From a virus: a stretch of DNA of 64,000 nucleotides. This document shows, in pieces, positions 52,682 to 61,435 of this stretch. Positions within the stretch are counted from its first letter, which is position 1; the number at the start of each line of letters is the position of its first letter. Location: positions 124,001 to 188,000 of the IMG/VR virus record IMGVR_UViG_3300032315_001401. One strand, 5' to 3'. The notes beneath the pieces were generated by a model. The model was not told where the DNA came from. It saw only the letters and a program-made list of their open reading frames with translations, and did not search any database. A program made the translations under genes and the position numbers.

Positions 52682-52754
52682 TAGGCGTGGTCGGATTCGA
52701 ACCGACCCTGGAGGCGTTTTAAGCGCCCTGTCTCTGCCGCTGGACTACACGCCC
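52682..52754 (-). tRNA. tRNA-Leu (UAA), class I-like
   Basis: 73 bases. Acceptor GGGCGTG/CACGCCT, T arm GTCGG-TTCGAAT-CCGAC and an anticodon loop CTTAAAA with anticodon TAA (Leu). The variable region is only 5 bases (CCAGG), whereas normal Leu tRNA has a long arm. CCA is not encoded. Promoter at 52767-52796. Confidence 0.75.
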
Positions 52755-52766
52755 GTGTATGAGACC

Positions 52767-52796
52767 ATTATAAACTCAAAGAGTTCTAATAGTCAA
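52767..52796 (-). promoter_or_regulatory. Sigma70-type promoter of the tRNA
   Basis: Minus strand TTGACT (52791-52796), 18-base spacer, TATAAT (52767-52772), then GGTCTCATAC and the tRNA at 52754. Confidence 0.75.
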
Positions 52797-52868
52797 TGCT
52801 CGTTGTCGGTTCTGCCCCGACCTTCGGCGCTTTATGAGAACGCTGCATTCCTAGATTGCTAAACGAGC
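52797..52868 (-). tRNA. tRNA-Met-like (CAT), atypical T-loop
   Basis: 72 bases. Acceptor GCTCGTT/AACGAGC, D arm with loop ATCTAGGAA (contains GG), anticodon stem GCGTT/AGCGC and loop CTCATAA (anticodon CAT). T-stem GTCGG/CCGAC is perfect, but the T-loop reads GGCAGAA instead of TTCGAAT, so it might be missed by standard search tools or be non-functional. Confidence 0.6.
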
Positions 52869-52891
52869 ATTCGCTATTCGCAAACAGCGAA

Positions 52892-52963
52892 TGGGAATAC
52901 TGGGAGTTGAACCCAGACTAAGCCCTTATAAGGAGCCCGCTCTAACCATTAAGCTATACTCCC
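52892..52963 (-). tRNA. tRNA-Ile (UAU)
   Basis: 72 bases. Acceptor GGGAGTA/TATTCCC, D stem GCTT/GAGC, anticodon loop CTTATAA (anticodon TAT, codon ATA), T arm CTGGG-TTCAACT-CCCAG. It lies 23 bases upstream of the Met-like tRNA, with a hairpin (ATTCGCT/AGCGAAT) between them that may be a processing signal. Confidence 0.75.
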
Positions 52964-53011
52964 ATAAAAGTTGCCTTGAAGCAACATATAAGACCTATAT
53001 GTGGTCTTGAC

Positions 53012-53182
53012 TCAACTTCCCTCTTCGTGATCAGTGTGTATTCGTATGAGTTCGTCATCTGCGGGCGCCATAACCGCCGCGTTACCATTTTCATCTATTA
53101 TTCCTAAACTTTCTCCATTTTCAACTCGTTCCATAAGTTCATCAAAACGATCTTGAAATTCTTCTACTGTAAAAACTTCCAT
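53012..53182 (-). CDS. Phd/YefM-like antitoxin
   Basis: 56 residues (MEVFTVEEFQDRFDELMERV). F-x-x-R-F-D-E-L-M-E-R-V-E-N-G-E-S and N-G-N-A-A-V-M-A-P match the Phd/YefM N-terminal DNA-binding fold. No toxin ORF lies next to it. In a lytic phage an orphan antitoxin might neutralise a host toxin (inference). Confidence 0.75.
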   Translation of the reverse strand: MEVFTVEEFQDRFDELMERVENGESLGIIDENGNAAVMAPADDELIRIHTDHEEGS

Positions 53183-53185
53183 TTC

Positions 53186-53377
53186 TTAAAAAGGATTACT
53201 ATATGCTAGGCAATCATCACTTACCTGAGTACGCACAACTTCCAGTACATTCATGAACTGCTCAACATTTTCACATTCTACAACTCTTTCACTACCTTCA
53301 CTTGAATAAAGATAGAACTTACGTGCCAGAGTATCCACGACGCAGCGGGACAGAAACTCTTCGGTGTTGGCAGGCAT
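53186..53377 (-). CDS. Conserved small protein
   Basis: 63 residues (MPANTEEFLSRCVVDTLARK). Segments RKFYLYSSEGSERVVECENV and a C-terminal QVSDDCLAYSNPF resemble a conserved cyanophage family. Single-gene unit with the promoter at 53403-53431. Confidence 0.7.
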   Translation of the reverse strand: MPANTEEFLSRCVVDTLARKFYLYSSEGSERVVECENVEQFMNVLEVVRTQVSDDCLAYSNPF

Positions 53378-53402
53378 TTGGTCTTGTGTCGATTACCTTG
53401 AT

Positions 53403-53431
53403 ATTATAGGGCATCCGGGCGCGGGTGTCAA
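53403..53431 (-). promoter_or_regulatory. Consensus sigma70-type promoter
   Basis: Minus strand TTGACA (53426-53431), 17-base GC-rich spacer, TATAAT (53403-53408), followed by the AAGGTAATCGACA leader. The -35 overlaps the TGA of the dioxygenase gene. Confidence 0.85.
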
Positions 53432-54051
53432 GCGTATAGACTCAGACCAAAAAATTGAGTCACACAAATTCTACCATTTAAGTCATTCAAATTCTCCGAA
53501 TCCATAGAAATTTTAGAAACTTCATGTTTAATGTTAGATGGAAATATTACAGTACAATTGTTAGATACTTCAATTGTTATATCATAGTCAGTAAATGTTA
53601 AACTACCACCTTCAAATTTTTTAGGTTGTTTATAAAACCAAGTTAGGCAAGTCAAAAATGCACTATCAGTATGTGGATGATAATAATTTCCATTTTCATA
53701 ATAAGAAATGAGAGTATTATCTTGATTAAAGAATATATTTTTAAAAAACCAACTGGGGTGATTATTATAAATTTCTTCTTTGTTTAATATGAGTTTTTTA
53801 CCTACTTTGTAGATATTTGAAAAATCAAATTCTTTATAGATATCTGTAATCCATAATCCTGAATTATTTTTCTTATAAACTTTTTCACCATCAACTGTGT
53901 CATAAGCACTTCCGGTTTTTTCTGGCGAATTAAATTTCTTACTATAATAAAGAAATTTAAGTTCATCCCAAATTAAATTTAATTCATCCTCTGTAAAGGT
54001 ATTCTTTATTGCTATGAAGGGAAATGGATTTTCATAATGCGTTATTTTCAT
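53428..54051 (-). CDS. 2OG-Fe(II) dioxygenase
   Basis: 207 residues. YYHPHTDSAFLTCLTW has H-x-D (H-T-D); FEGGSLTFTDYDI is the central strand; NIKHEVSKIS holds the second His and RICVTQFFG the Arg. It matches P4H/2OG-FeII families from cyanophages. It is the last gene of the upper fibre module. Confidence 0.75.
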   Translation of the reverse strand: MKITHYENPFPFIAIKNTFTEDELNLIWDELKFLYYSKKFNSPEKTGSAYDTVDGEKVYKKNNSGLWITDIYKEFDFSNIYKVGKKLILNKEEIYNNHPSWFFKNIFFNQDNTLISYYENGNYYHPHTDSAFLTCLTWFYKQPKKFEGGSLTFTDYDITIEVSNNCTVIFPSNIKHEVSKISMDSENLNDLNGRICVTQFFGLSLYA

Positions 54052-54130
54052 AATTAAAAAATTAATATAATTTATTAGTTAAACAATTTTATAATAAAAT
54101 AGAAGAAAGTAATATTTTTAATGTGTATAA

Positions 54131-54688
54131 TTAATGATTATTTAAATAATCTTCCACTGGTCTATGGCACCCAAACATCCACAAAATTCTTGAGGTGTTT
54201 CCTTCTACTTCAGTTACATAATGAGACTCTTCTGATGCATAATAGCAATGAAGATCTCCCACAGATATATCTCTAAAAACATTATTAATATAAAGTTTTC
54301 CCCCAGATTCTGCAGATTGAGTTAAAATATTACATCTAAATGTCGCAAGACCCTCTTTAGATCTAGGGTCCATATGTTTATATACATTACCTCCAGGAAA
54401 AGTAACAGATGTTACTATACCCTCGCTTCCATGCCCATGTATTACTGGATAATTTTTAATATTTAAAAATTCTTGGATTTGATTTGAAATTTCATAAACA
54501 ATAAGTGGATATTTTTTATCATTCATATACATTCTACTAGTAAGTCTTTGTCTATATGCAAAAGATGTCCCCCAAGATTCTTTAGTTATACCAGGACCAA
54601 TCCAACCACTTTTTACTCCAAGAATTGATATTTCATTTAATAATTTGCATTTTTCTTTAGATAAAAAATTTGGAAAATGCAACATCAA
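54131..54688 (-). CDS. 2OG-Fe(II) dioxygenase
   Basis: 185 residues. YKHMDPRSKEG (H-x-D, about 107), GDLHCYYASEESHYVTEVEG (second His) and RILWMFGC (Arg) give the catalytic set. GKLYINNVF is the central strand. Overlaps the upstream sulfotransferase gene by 4 bases. Confidence 0.75.
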   Translation of the reverse strand: MMLHFPNFLSKEKCKLLNEISILGVKSGWIGPGITKESWGTSFAYRQRLTSRMYMNDKKYPLIVYEISNQIQEFLNIKNYPVIHGHGSEGIVTSVTFPGGNVYKHMDPRSKEGLATFRCNILTQSAESGGKLYINNVFRDISVGDLHCYYASEESHYVTEVEGNTSRILWMFGCHRPVEDYLNNH

Positions 54689-55638
54689 ATTAAATCGGTT
54701 GAATATTCAAACATCTCAAATTCCTCTAAACATCTTTCTTGTATCGCTTTCATAGATTCTTCCGTATATACATCAACATACCTCTCTCCATTGATATCAT
54801 TAAGTTTTTGATTTGACCATTTTACACCATTTTGCTCAAAAAAAGATTTACCCTGTGTATTCAAATCTTCAAATTTTATAATTTTTAAACGCTCATCATA
54901 CCCATTAAGGAAAAAAGTTTGTCTTTGCATAAAATAGTAGTGATCATAATTTCCTTCTGATAAAGAAATTGCAAAATCATTAAAATTAGTTTCTACTTCT
55001 GGAAATTCCAAATTGCCAGGCAATCCATAAACTCTAGACCACTTCCATAAACTATAAATTCTATCATATGGATTTCTAACAATCGATATAAATTTTACTC
55101 TTTCATCATTTGATAATTCTATATATTTTTTCACAAACGAAATTCTAGGAGCATTTTTGATTGGAATAGAAAAAATATTATTATTTACAAAAGGATCCAA
55201 AATTTTAGATGTTTCTATGGATTCTTTTATTCTAGATTTTATAAAAGTTCCTGCAGTTTTGGGAATGTGAATATAAATCCATGCTTCTTTATCCTGATCG
55301 GTTAAATCATTTTGAGAATTTAAAATATTATTTAAGGTTTCATCATTTCCGGCAGTGCTACTACCATTTAAAACATATATTTCTTTAGTTTCATCAAAAG
55401 TTACATCAGGAAAACTTTTTTCAGTATAAGATTCTAATGCATCAAGATATGGTTGCAAAATTGAAACATCATTAAAGGTTGTATTCACTATAGAATCTTG
55501 CTTAAATTCAACAGTTCCTTCACCATTTTCCCATTCTATACGTTCTATATGGGTATCATTAAAATTCCACTCTGGGATATTTAATGATTCTTCATCGGTT
55601 TTTATCCACCTCATTGATGGAACAATGGTTATTTTCAT
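54685..55638 (-). CDS. Sulfotransferase with phage-type N-terminal domain
   Basis: 317 residues. The first about 95 residues (MKITIVPSMRWIKTDEESLN onward) look like an N-terminal domain seen on cyanophage fibre-associated proteins. YIHIPKTAGTF (near 123-133) is the 5'-PSB loop and FISIVRNPYDRIYSLW (about 183-198) the 3'-PB motif. The fusion could target sulfation to fibres. It is partner to the enzyme at 40618-41334. Confidence 0.75.
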   Translation of the reverse strand: MKITIVPSMRWIKTDEESLNIPEWNFNDTHIERIEWENGEGTVEFKQDSIVNTTFNDVSILQPYLDALESYTEKSFPDVTFDETKEIYVLNGSSTAGNDETLNNILNSQNDLTDQDKEAWIYIHIPKTAGTFIKSRIKESIETSKILDPFVNNNIFSIPIKNAPRISFVKKYIELSNDERVKFISIVRNPYDRIYSLWKWSRVYGLPGNLEFPEVETNFNDFAISLSEGNYDHYYFMQRQTFFLNGYDERLKIIKFEDLNTQGKSFFEQNGVKWSNQKLNDINGERYVDVYTEESMKAIQERCLEEFEMFEYSTDLI

Positions 55639-55667
55639 TATTTTTAATTTGCTATTGGATATTTAGA

Positions 55668-56903
55668 TTAAGTTATTGAACCATTATACTGTATTCCACC
55701 ATATACTGCACCACTTCCCGAATATGCATACGAAGCACCGGAAGTTATAATAATTCCGTATCCATTTGATCCTGCAGGTCCTCCTGTTCCCTTTGGTTGG
55801 TTTCCTGAAACTCCATCTTGTCCGTTTTGAGGAGCATTACTTGGATCACCACCCGGTCCACCATTACCAGCTACAGCTCCACCACCACTACCACCAGAAC
55901 CACCCAATCCTCTAACTGTATCTGTCGAATCATTTCCATTACCACCTACTCCACCAAAACCATAATAACCATTAGATGACCCAAATCCTTTGGTTCCAAT
56001 AGGAAGTCCAGCACCACCACCACCGCCACCTCCGGAGGAACCAGCATCTTGTTGGTTTTTATCTGGGTCATTCGCAGATGTTCCACCGACTCCACCACCA
56101 CCATGCCCACATTGAATATAACCATTATTAGTTAAAGATGTCCCATATTCTATGCCTAAAGCACTAGTTCCATTTCCCCCCGGATTTAAAGTGTAAGAAC
56201 TATATGTTACACTCCAGTTCCTACGCGCTTCATATATCCCCAATCCACCTTTACCAAATGGAATAACCGTGTAATTACCAGGATACCAACCAGAAGTCCA
56301 ATCTCCAGCAGGTGGACCAGGTTCGGAATTTTTACACCAAATTGGACCTCGTAATGATCCTTTTATATCTCTATAACCAACACAATAACTTGCATAAACA
56401 GCAGTTCCACTTTCGGTTACTGTAGTTACGCTGTAATCCCCACCTCTTCCTCCCGCACCAAATATAGCCGCATTTGAACCCAAAAGAACTTCAAGAGATG
56501 CTGATGTTCCCCAAGTACCAGTTCTCAATGCTACATTGCTGATAGCTCCGGCAGCAGATCCTATTCTTTTATTGACACTGACTAATATTCTTTTTTGACT
56601 TGGATCTGCAGGTTTAGACTTAAACCCCCCGATTACACTAATGCCACTATTTTGATCATATTTTGATCGCATATTAACTCTATATTCTTCACCACCAGAT
56701 ATATCTAGAACGATGTTTAATCGTTTTCCCCTCAATTGACTAAAACTAATTGGACCACTTTGAGGAATTCCTGAATCAAGAGGTAAATTTGAATAAAGAG
56801 CTGCTGATTGTGATATTCTATATGCTCCCAAAGATTTGGATCCATTTCGTCCAAACTCCGATTCTATATCAGAAAAGTTTATACGACCGCTTGGAGTAGG
56901 CAT
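55668..56903 (-). CDS. Gly-rich tail-fibre tip adhesin, paralog B
   Basis: 411 residues (MPTPSGRINFSDIESEFGRN). Same architecture as 42324-43325, with an 80-90-residue insertion after GAGGRGGDY that contains NSEPGPPAGDW and two Trp-rich turns. Start preceded by AGGAGG, a strong ribosome-binding site. The insertion likely makes an additional exposed loop for receptor binding. Confidence 0.75.
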   Translation of the reverse strand: MPTPSGRINFSDIESEFGRNGSKSLGAYRISQSAALYSNLPLDSGIPQSGPISFSQLRGKRLNIVLDISGGEEYRVNMRSKYDQNSGISVIGGFKSKPADPSQKRILVSVNKRIGSAAGAISNVALRTGTWGTSASLEVLLGSNAAIFGAGGRGGDYSVTTVTESGTAVYASYCVGYRDIKGSLRGPIWCKNSEPGPPAGDWTSGWYPGNYTVIPFGKGGLGIYEARRNWSVTYSSYTLNPGGNGTSALGIEYGTSLTNNGYIQCGHGGGGVGGTSANDPDKNQQDAGSSGGGGGGGAGLPIGTKGFGSSNGYYGFGGVGGNGNDSTDTVRGLGGSGGSGGGAVAGNGGPGGDPSNAPQNGQDGVSGNQPKGTGGPAGSNGYGIIITSGASYAYSGSGAVYGGIQYNGSIT

Positions 56904-56915
56904 TGAAAATCCTCC

Positions 56916-59900
56916 TTATTTTGATTTCTTAAGTTCTTCAATTTCTACTTTCAGTTCTTTAATTGCTTCCACTAATAATGGAACAAGTTTTTCATATTTC
57001 ACGGTTAGATAATTATTGTCTGCTGGAGCAGGTGCAACTGCTTCTGGCAGAACAGACTGAATTTCCTGAGCAGAAACACCAGAATGTCTTTGCTTAGGAT
57101 TAAATCCAAGTTCTTCACCAATTTGATTGAAACTATAAGTAAATCCTCTCAGAGAACAAACTTTTTCTAAAGCATTGTCAATAATTTCAATATTTTCCTT
57201 CAGTCTTTCATCAGAAGCAAAAGCAGTAATATCACCAGCAACAACAACATTTGTTCCATCGAATGTGAAATTTGCAGAGGTAGTGGCTTGATTACTTGCG
57301 TTCTTATAAAGAACTTGATTTGCATTTCCAACATTTATGTTTGAATTAGAAGCTGCTTGTTGCGCTGAAAGTGTTGCTTGAGATGCAGATTGTGCTGCTT
57401 GTCCCGCAGACCCCGCTGCTGCCCCTGCAGATTGTGATGCTGCTGTCGCAGACCCCGCTGCTTGTCCAGCAGAACCCGCTGCTGCTCCTGCAGATTGTCC
57501 TGCTGCTGTTGCAGATCCAGATGCTTGGGCAGCAGATTGTCCTGCTGCTTGTGCTTGTGCAGCAGATTGTGCAGCAGATTGTGCAGATGCTCCTGCAGAT
57601 TGTGCTGCTTGTCCCGCAGACCCCGCTGCTGCCCCTGCAGATTGTGATGCTGCTGTCGCAGACCCCGCTGCTGCTCCCGCAGATTGTCCTGCTGCTTGTG
57701 CTTGTGCTGCTGATTGCGCAGCAGATTGTGATGCTGCGTTTGCGGATTGTGCTGCTTGTTGTGCAAATGGTTGCGCTGCTGCTGCACCAGCCTGTGCTCC
57801 TGCTGTGGCACCTGCTTGCGCCCCTGCAGCGGCGCCTGCTGCTGCAGCGGCAGTAGTCGTTAGTGTTATAGTTGCATTAGCGCCAGATGCAGTTGCTGTT
57901 ATATCAGCACCAACAAAGTTAATTGAAGTAACTCCACCAGAAGTTCCTACTGTTATTCCCTCATCTTGAATTGTAATTCCACCAATTGCCTGCTGTGAAG
58001 ATCCACCAAAAGTAACAGATCCATTTACAGTTAAATTGCCAGTTATCGTAGTTTGACTTGCTTCTAGATAAAGATCGTCATCAGCATCATTTTTAATACC
58101 AATATGTAATCTTGTATTTTCTCCAGATTCTACATAATATCTAATAAATGCTTCATCTCCAGAACCTCCTCCAGGATCACTATTCCAAACAATACCTTTA
58201 TCACCAGTTCCTGCAGAAGGAATGATTTTACCACCAGAAGATAAATTACCACCTACAGTTAATAAATTTGTAGAAGGTTGATAACTTAATCCAGAATTTG
58301 TATAGACTGCTTCATAATCAGCAGGGGAATTATTACTATCAACAAAGGTTGGGTAAAAAGTATTTACACTTACACTAGATACTGTTTTAATTTTATCTGC
58401 TTGACCAGCAGTGGATCCACTTAAATTAAAAGTTCCTGCTGATGTTATTCTACCTTTAGCATCAACAGTAAATGTTGGTATTGTATTTGGTGAAGAACCA
58501 TAAGTTCCTGCTGTCACACCAGAGTTTGCTAGAGTTGCTCCTGAAGATACATTAGTAGATCCATCAAAGTTAACGTTCCAAGCAAGATCTCCAGTAATTG
58601 CAATATTTCTTGAGTTTAGTAATTTAGTTGCAGTATCAGCATTGCCAGTAATAGCACCAACAAATGTAGTAGCATGAACTTCATTCCATTTATTAGAGGC
58701 ACCACCTAAATTTAAAGTTCCCGAAGTTCCCTGTGGTAATAAATTGCCAGAACTATCAAGAAGAAGACGTGAAGTATTGTTAGTATAAATTGCTAAAGAA
58801 CCGTCAGTTGAACCTCCACCTCTTATAAACTGTAAGAAAGTATTCCATCCAGTTCCAGAATAATTAATACCAAATCTCGATACTTCTTGACCACTGGCAT
58901 TAGTTGCAGAACCATTTTGTGCAGATAATTGGAAATTATTATCTGCACCACGAGTTAATATGGTAGTAACTGAAGATGCTGTGGTTTTACTTACATTTAA
59001 ATTAGAAACTGTAAGTGTATCTGTGCTTGTATTATAAGAAATTCCAGCATCGGTATAAAGTGCTTCATAGGCAGCAGTAGAATTATTACTATCTACAAAT
59101 GTTGGATAAAAAGTAGCACCAGTTTCTGTAGTTACTGTTTTAACTTTATCAGCATTTGCAACTGTTGCATTGGCAAAATCAATAGCAACATTAGATGCTG
59201 AAGTGATTCTTCCTTTAGAATCTACGGTAAATTGACCTACATTGGTCGAATTTCCATAAGTATTAGCAGATACTCCAGTATTTGCTAAAGTTCCGGTTGC
59301 AGTTACATTTGCACTTCCATCAAAGTTAACGTTCCAAGCAAGATCTCCAGTAATTGCTATATTTCTAGCAGTTTGAAGTTTTGTAGCAGTATCAGCATTG
59401 CCAATAAATTGCCCATTAAATGTAGTAGCATAAACTTCATTCCATCTCAAAGAACTAGAACCTAAATCTCTGCTATTATTGGTCAATGGTAAAATATCAC
59501 TATTAACTCCAGCAGTAAAGACAACTGTATCTGTACTAACATCTCCTAACGTTACATTACCATTAAAATTTACATTACTATTGAAAGTTGATATTCCAGA
59601 AACAATTAAATTATCATCAATTGTTGTGGTGCCCCCCGCACTATCAATTGTCAAATTACCTGTTGTAGTATCAATTTCATTATCACCCGTAATGCCAATT
59701 TGAATATTGTCAATATAAGCACCACCATTAGCATCAATATGACTATCAAAAGTGCTAATGCCAACGACTTTTAAATTTCTTGTTGTAGTAAGTCCAGAAA
59801 CACCAAGTGTTGCAATGGTAGCAATACCAGTAACTTGAAAATCTTTGGTTTTTAAAAATTCAGTGAATTCTGCTTTTCTACCACTAATTTCATCATAGTA

Positions 59901-61433
59901 AACATCATCTAAAACATATAAATCTCCACCGACATAAAGATCTCCACCAGTGGTTGTAATACCCCCCAAAGTCGCTAGTGCAACTGCACCACCAACATTT
60001 AATCTCTTTTCAATTCCAACTCCACCTTCAGTATAGATTGAACCAGTATCTTTATTGGTAGATTCTGTAGTATCATTTATATAAAGAGCATCTCTAATTT
60101 CTGCGGTTCCGGCAGATGAGTCTAATATTAAATTTCCAGTGTTTGTGCTAACTGTGTTTGTGTCTAATTTAATATTATCAAATGTTCCTACTCCAGTAAC
60201 ACTTAAATTATTGATAGTAACTTGCGAATCAAACGTTGAAATACCAGTGACTTTTAAACGATTAAGTGTTGTAGATTCATAAACTTGAAGATTTTGAGTT
60301 GTAGTGAATCCAGTTACGCCTAGATCACTATTAATATTTGCTTTTTGTAAAAATGTCGATACTCCGGTGACATATAAACTAGTTACATCAATCGCACCAA
60401 CTAATTTTGATGCAGTTACAATTCCAGTAAAATAAGCACTTGTTCCCGTTACAAATCCAATAGTTGTAACTCCAGTTACAAAAAGATTACGAGTTGTTGA
60501 AGTGCCAGATACTGCAAGAGTTCCAGTGGTTGTAACTCCAGTTACACGCAAATTATCAATTATAGTACCACCTTTAAATGATGAAATGCCAATCACATCT
60601 AAAGTTGTTTTTGGATAAGTACTTCCAATACCTACTCTCGAATTAATTTCATCATATACAAAAGTTGAAGCGCCATCAACTAATCCCGCACTATTATTAT
60701 ATTGGATATTCTGATATGTTCCACCTGCTCCAGCACGAATTGTAGATTGGTTTATCCAAAGAACCCCACCAAAATTATTTTTTACTAAAACTTGAGAATT
60801 TGATCCTGGACTATCTGTATAATCGTAGATTGTTCCAGTTAATCTCAAATCTCCCTGAACATGCAATTCTTGTGTTGGATTTGAAGTTCCTATACCAACT
60901 AAACCAGCATCAGTAGTTGTGAGTACTGTTCCACCAGTTCCAACAGTAATTCTATCTCCAGCAGTAAATAATCCAGTTACTTTATCAAATGTTAATTTTG
61001 TTGAAGTTCCAAATTCATTATTATCATTAAATAAAACTTGTTTATTAATTCCAGGAGAAAATACAGTGACAGTTACGCCAATTCCAGGACTTCCATTGGG
61101 GTTTAAATAACCTTTTGCACTAACAGCTGCACCAACAAAATTGACTTGAGAAATACTACTTACACCAGCATTATTTGGTACAACAACTCCTTCATCATAT
61201 ACGGTAATTGATCCGGGAATTAATCCACCACCTACAGGAATCCAATATCGTTCTCCAGGAACACCCAAAACAGAAATGATTTGATATTGTTGTCCAATAG
61301 GAAGAGTCTGAGGAACTAATGATGGATCGCCAAGATTTGGTTCAGCATCTGAGAGAGATAAGTACCTGTTCCTATCATTTGGTATTTCAGATTGAGAAGT
61401 TCTTTTAACTCTTCCACTTAAATATTTTGCCAT
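56916..61433 (-). CDS. Long tail fibre with Ala-rich region and S74 chaperone
   Basis: 1505 residues (MAKYLSGRVKRTSQSEIPND). N-terminal attachment domain, repeated IGIGT.xP.xxL-type beta segments, an Ala/Gln/Ser-rich section (about residues 1185-1370) and a C-terminal S74 domain (FASDERLKENI ... LPEAVAPAPADNNYLTVKYE). The S74 domain should trimerise and cleave itself. The end is a Glu/Lys coiled coil. Confidence 0.85.
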   Translation of the reverse strand: MAKYLSGRVKRTSQSEIPNDRNRYLSLSDAEPNLGDPSLVPQTLPIGQQYQIISVLGVPGERYWIPVGGGLIPGSITVYDEGVVVPNNAGVSSISQVNFVGAAVSAKGYLNPNGSPGIGVTVTVFSPGINKQVLFNDNNEFGTSTKLTFDKVTGLFTAGDRITVGTGGTVLTTTDAGLVGIGTSNPTQELHVQGDLRLTGTIYDYTDSPGSNSQVLVKNNFGGVLWINQSTIRAGAGGTYQNIQYNNSAGLVDGASTFVYDEINSRVGIGSTYPKTTLDVIGISSFKGGTIIDNLRVTGVTTTGTLAVSGTSTTRNLFVTGVTTIGFVTGTSAYFTGIVTASKLVGAIDVTSLYVTGVSTFLQKANINSDLGVTGFTTTQNLQVYESTTLNRLKVTGISTFDSQVTINNLSVTGVGTFDNIKLDTNTVSTNTGNLILDSSAGTAEIRDALYINDTTESTNKDTGSIYTEGGVGIEKRLNVGGAVALATLGGITTTGGDLYVGGDLYVLDDVYYDEISGRKAEFTEFLKTKDFQVTGIATIATLGVSGLTTTRNLKVVGISTFDSHIDANGGAYIDNIQIGITGDNEIDTTTGNLTIDSAGGTTTIDDNLIVSGISTFNSNVNFNGNVTLGDVSTDTVVFTAGVNSDILPLTNNSRDLGSSSLRWNEVYATTFNGQFIGNADTATKLQTARNIAITGDLAWNVNFDGSANVTATGTLANTGVSANTYGNSTNVGQFTVDSKGRITSASNVAIDFANATVANADKVKTVTTETGATFYPTFVDSNNSTAAYEALYTDAGISYNTSTDTLTVSNLNVSKTTASSVTTILTRGADNNFQLSAQNGSATNASGQEVSRFGINYSGTGWNTFLQFIRGGGSTDGSLAIYTNNTSRLLLDSSGNLLPQGTSGTLNLGGASNKWNEVHATTFVGAITGNADTATKLLNSRNIAITGDLAWNVNFDGSTNVSSGATLANSGVTAGTYGSSPNTIPTFTVDAKGRITSAGTFNLSGSTAGQADKIKTVSSVSVNTFYPTFVDSNNSPADYEAVYTNSGLSYQPSTNLLTVGGNLSSGGKIIPSAGTGDKGIVWNSDPGGGSGDEAFIRYYVESGENTRLHIGIKNDADDDLYLEASQTTITGNLTVNGSVTFGGSSQQAIGGITIQDEGITVGTSGGVTSINFVGADITATASGANATITLTTTAAAAAGAAAGAQAGATAGAQAGAAAAQPFAQQAAQSANAASQSAAQSAAQAQAAGQSAGAAAGSATAASQSAGAAAGSAGQAAQSAGASAQSAAQSAAQAQAAGQSAAQASGSATAAGQSAGAAAGSAGQAAGSATAASQSAGAAAGSAGQAAQSASQATLSAQQAASNSNINVGNANQVLYKNASNQATTSANFTFDGTNVVVAGDITAFASDERLKENIEIIDNALEKVCSLRGFTYSFNQIGEELGFNPKQRHSGVSAQEIQSVLPEAVAPAPADNNYLTVKYEKLVPLLVEAIKELKVEIEELKKSK
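57340..57860 (-). repeat. Ala/Gln/Ser low-complexity coding repeat
   Basis: Units such as QSAGAAAGSA, AAQAQAAGQSA are reused many times over about 170 residues. A GC-rich patch in an AT-rich gene; the opposite strand reads as a false Leu-rich ORF. Confidence 0.8.
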
Positions 61434-61435
61434 GT

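Noticed and set aside
52797-52868. tRNA on the plus strand
   Set aside because: On the plus strand the arm order is reversed (the T-like arm comes first), so only the minus-strand fold is a cloverleaf.
57371-57856. Leu/Gln-rich ORF on the plus strand inside the long fibre gene
   Set aside because: It is the shadow of the Ala-rich repeat on the minus strand; GCN codons read backwards give Leu/Gln/Val codons, and no promoter or ribosome-binding site is visible.
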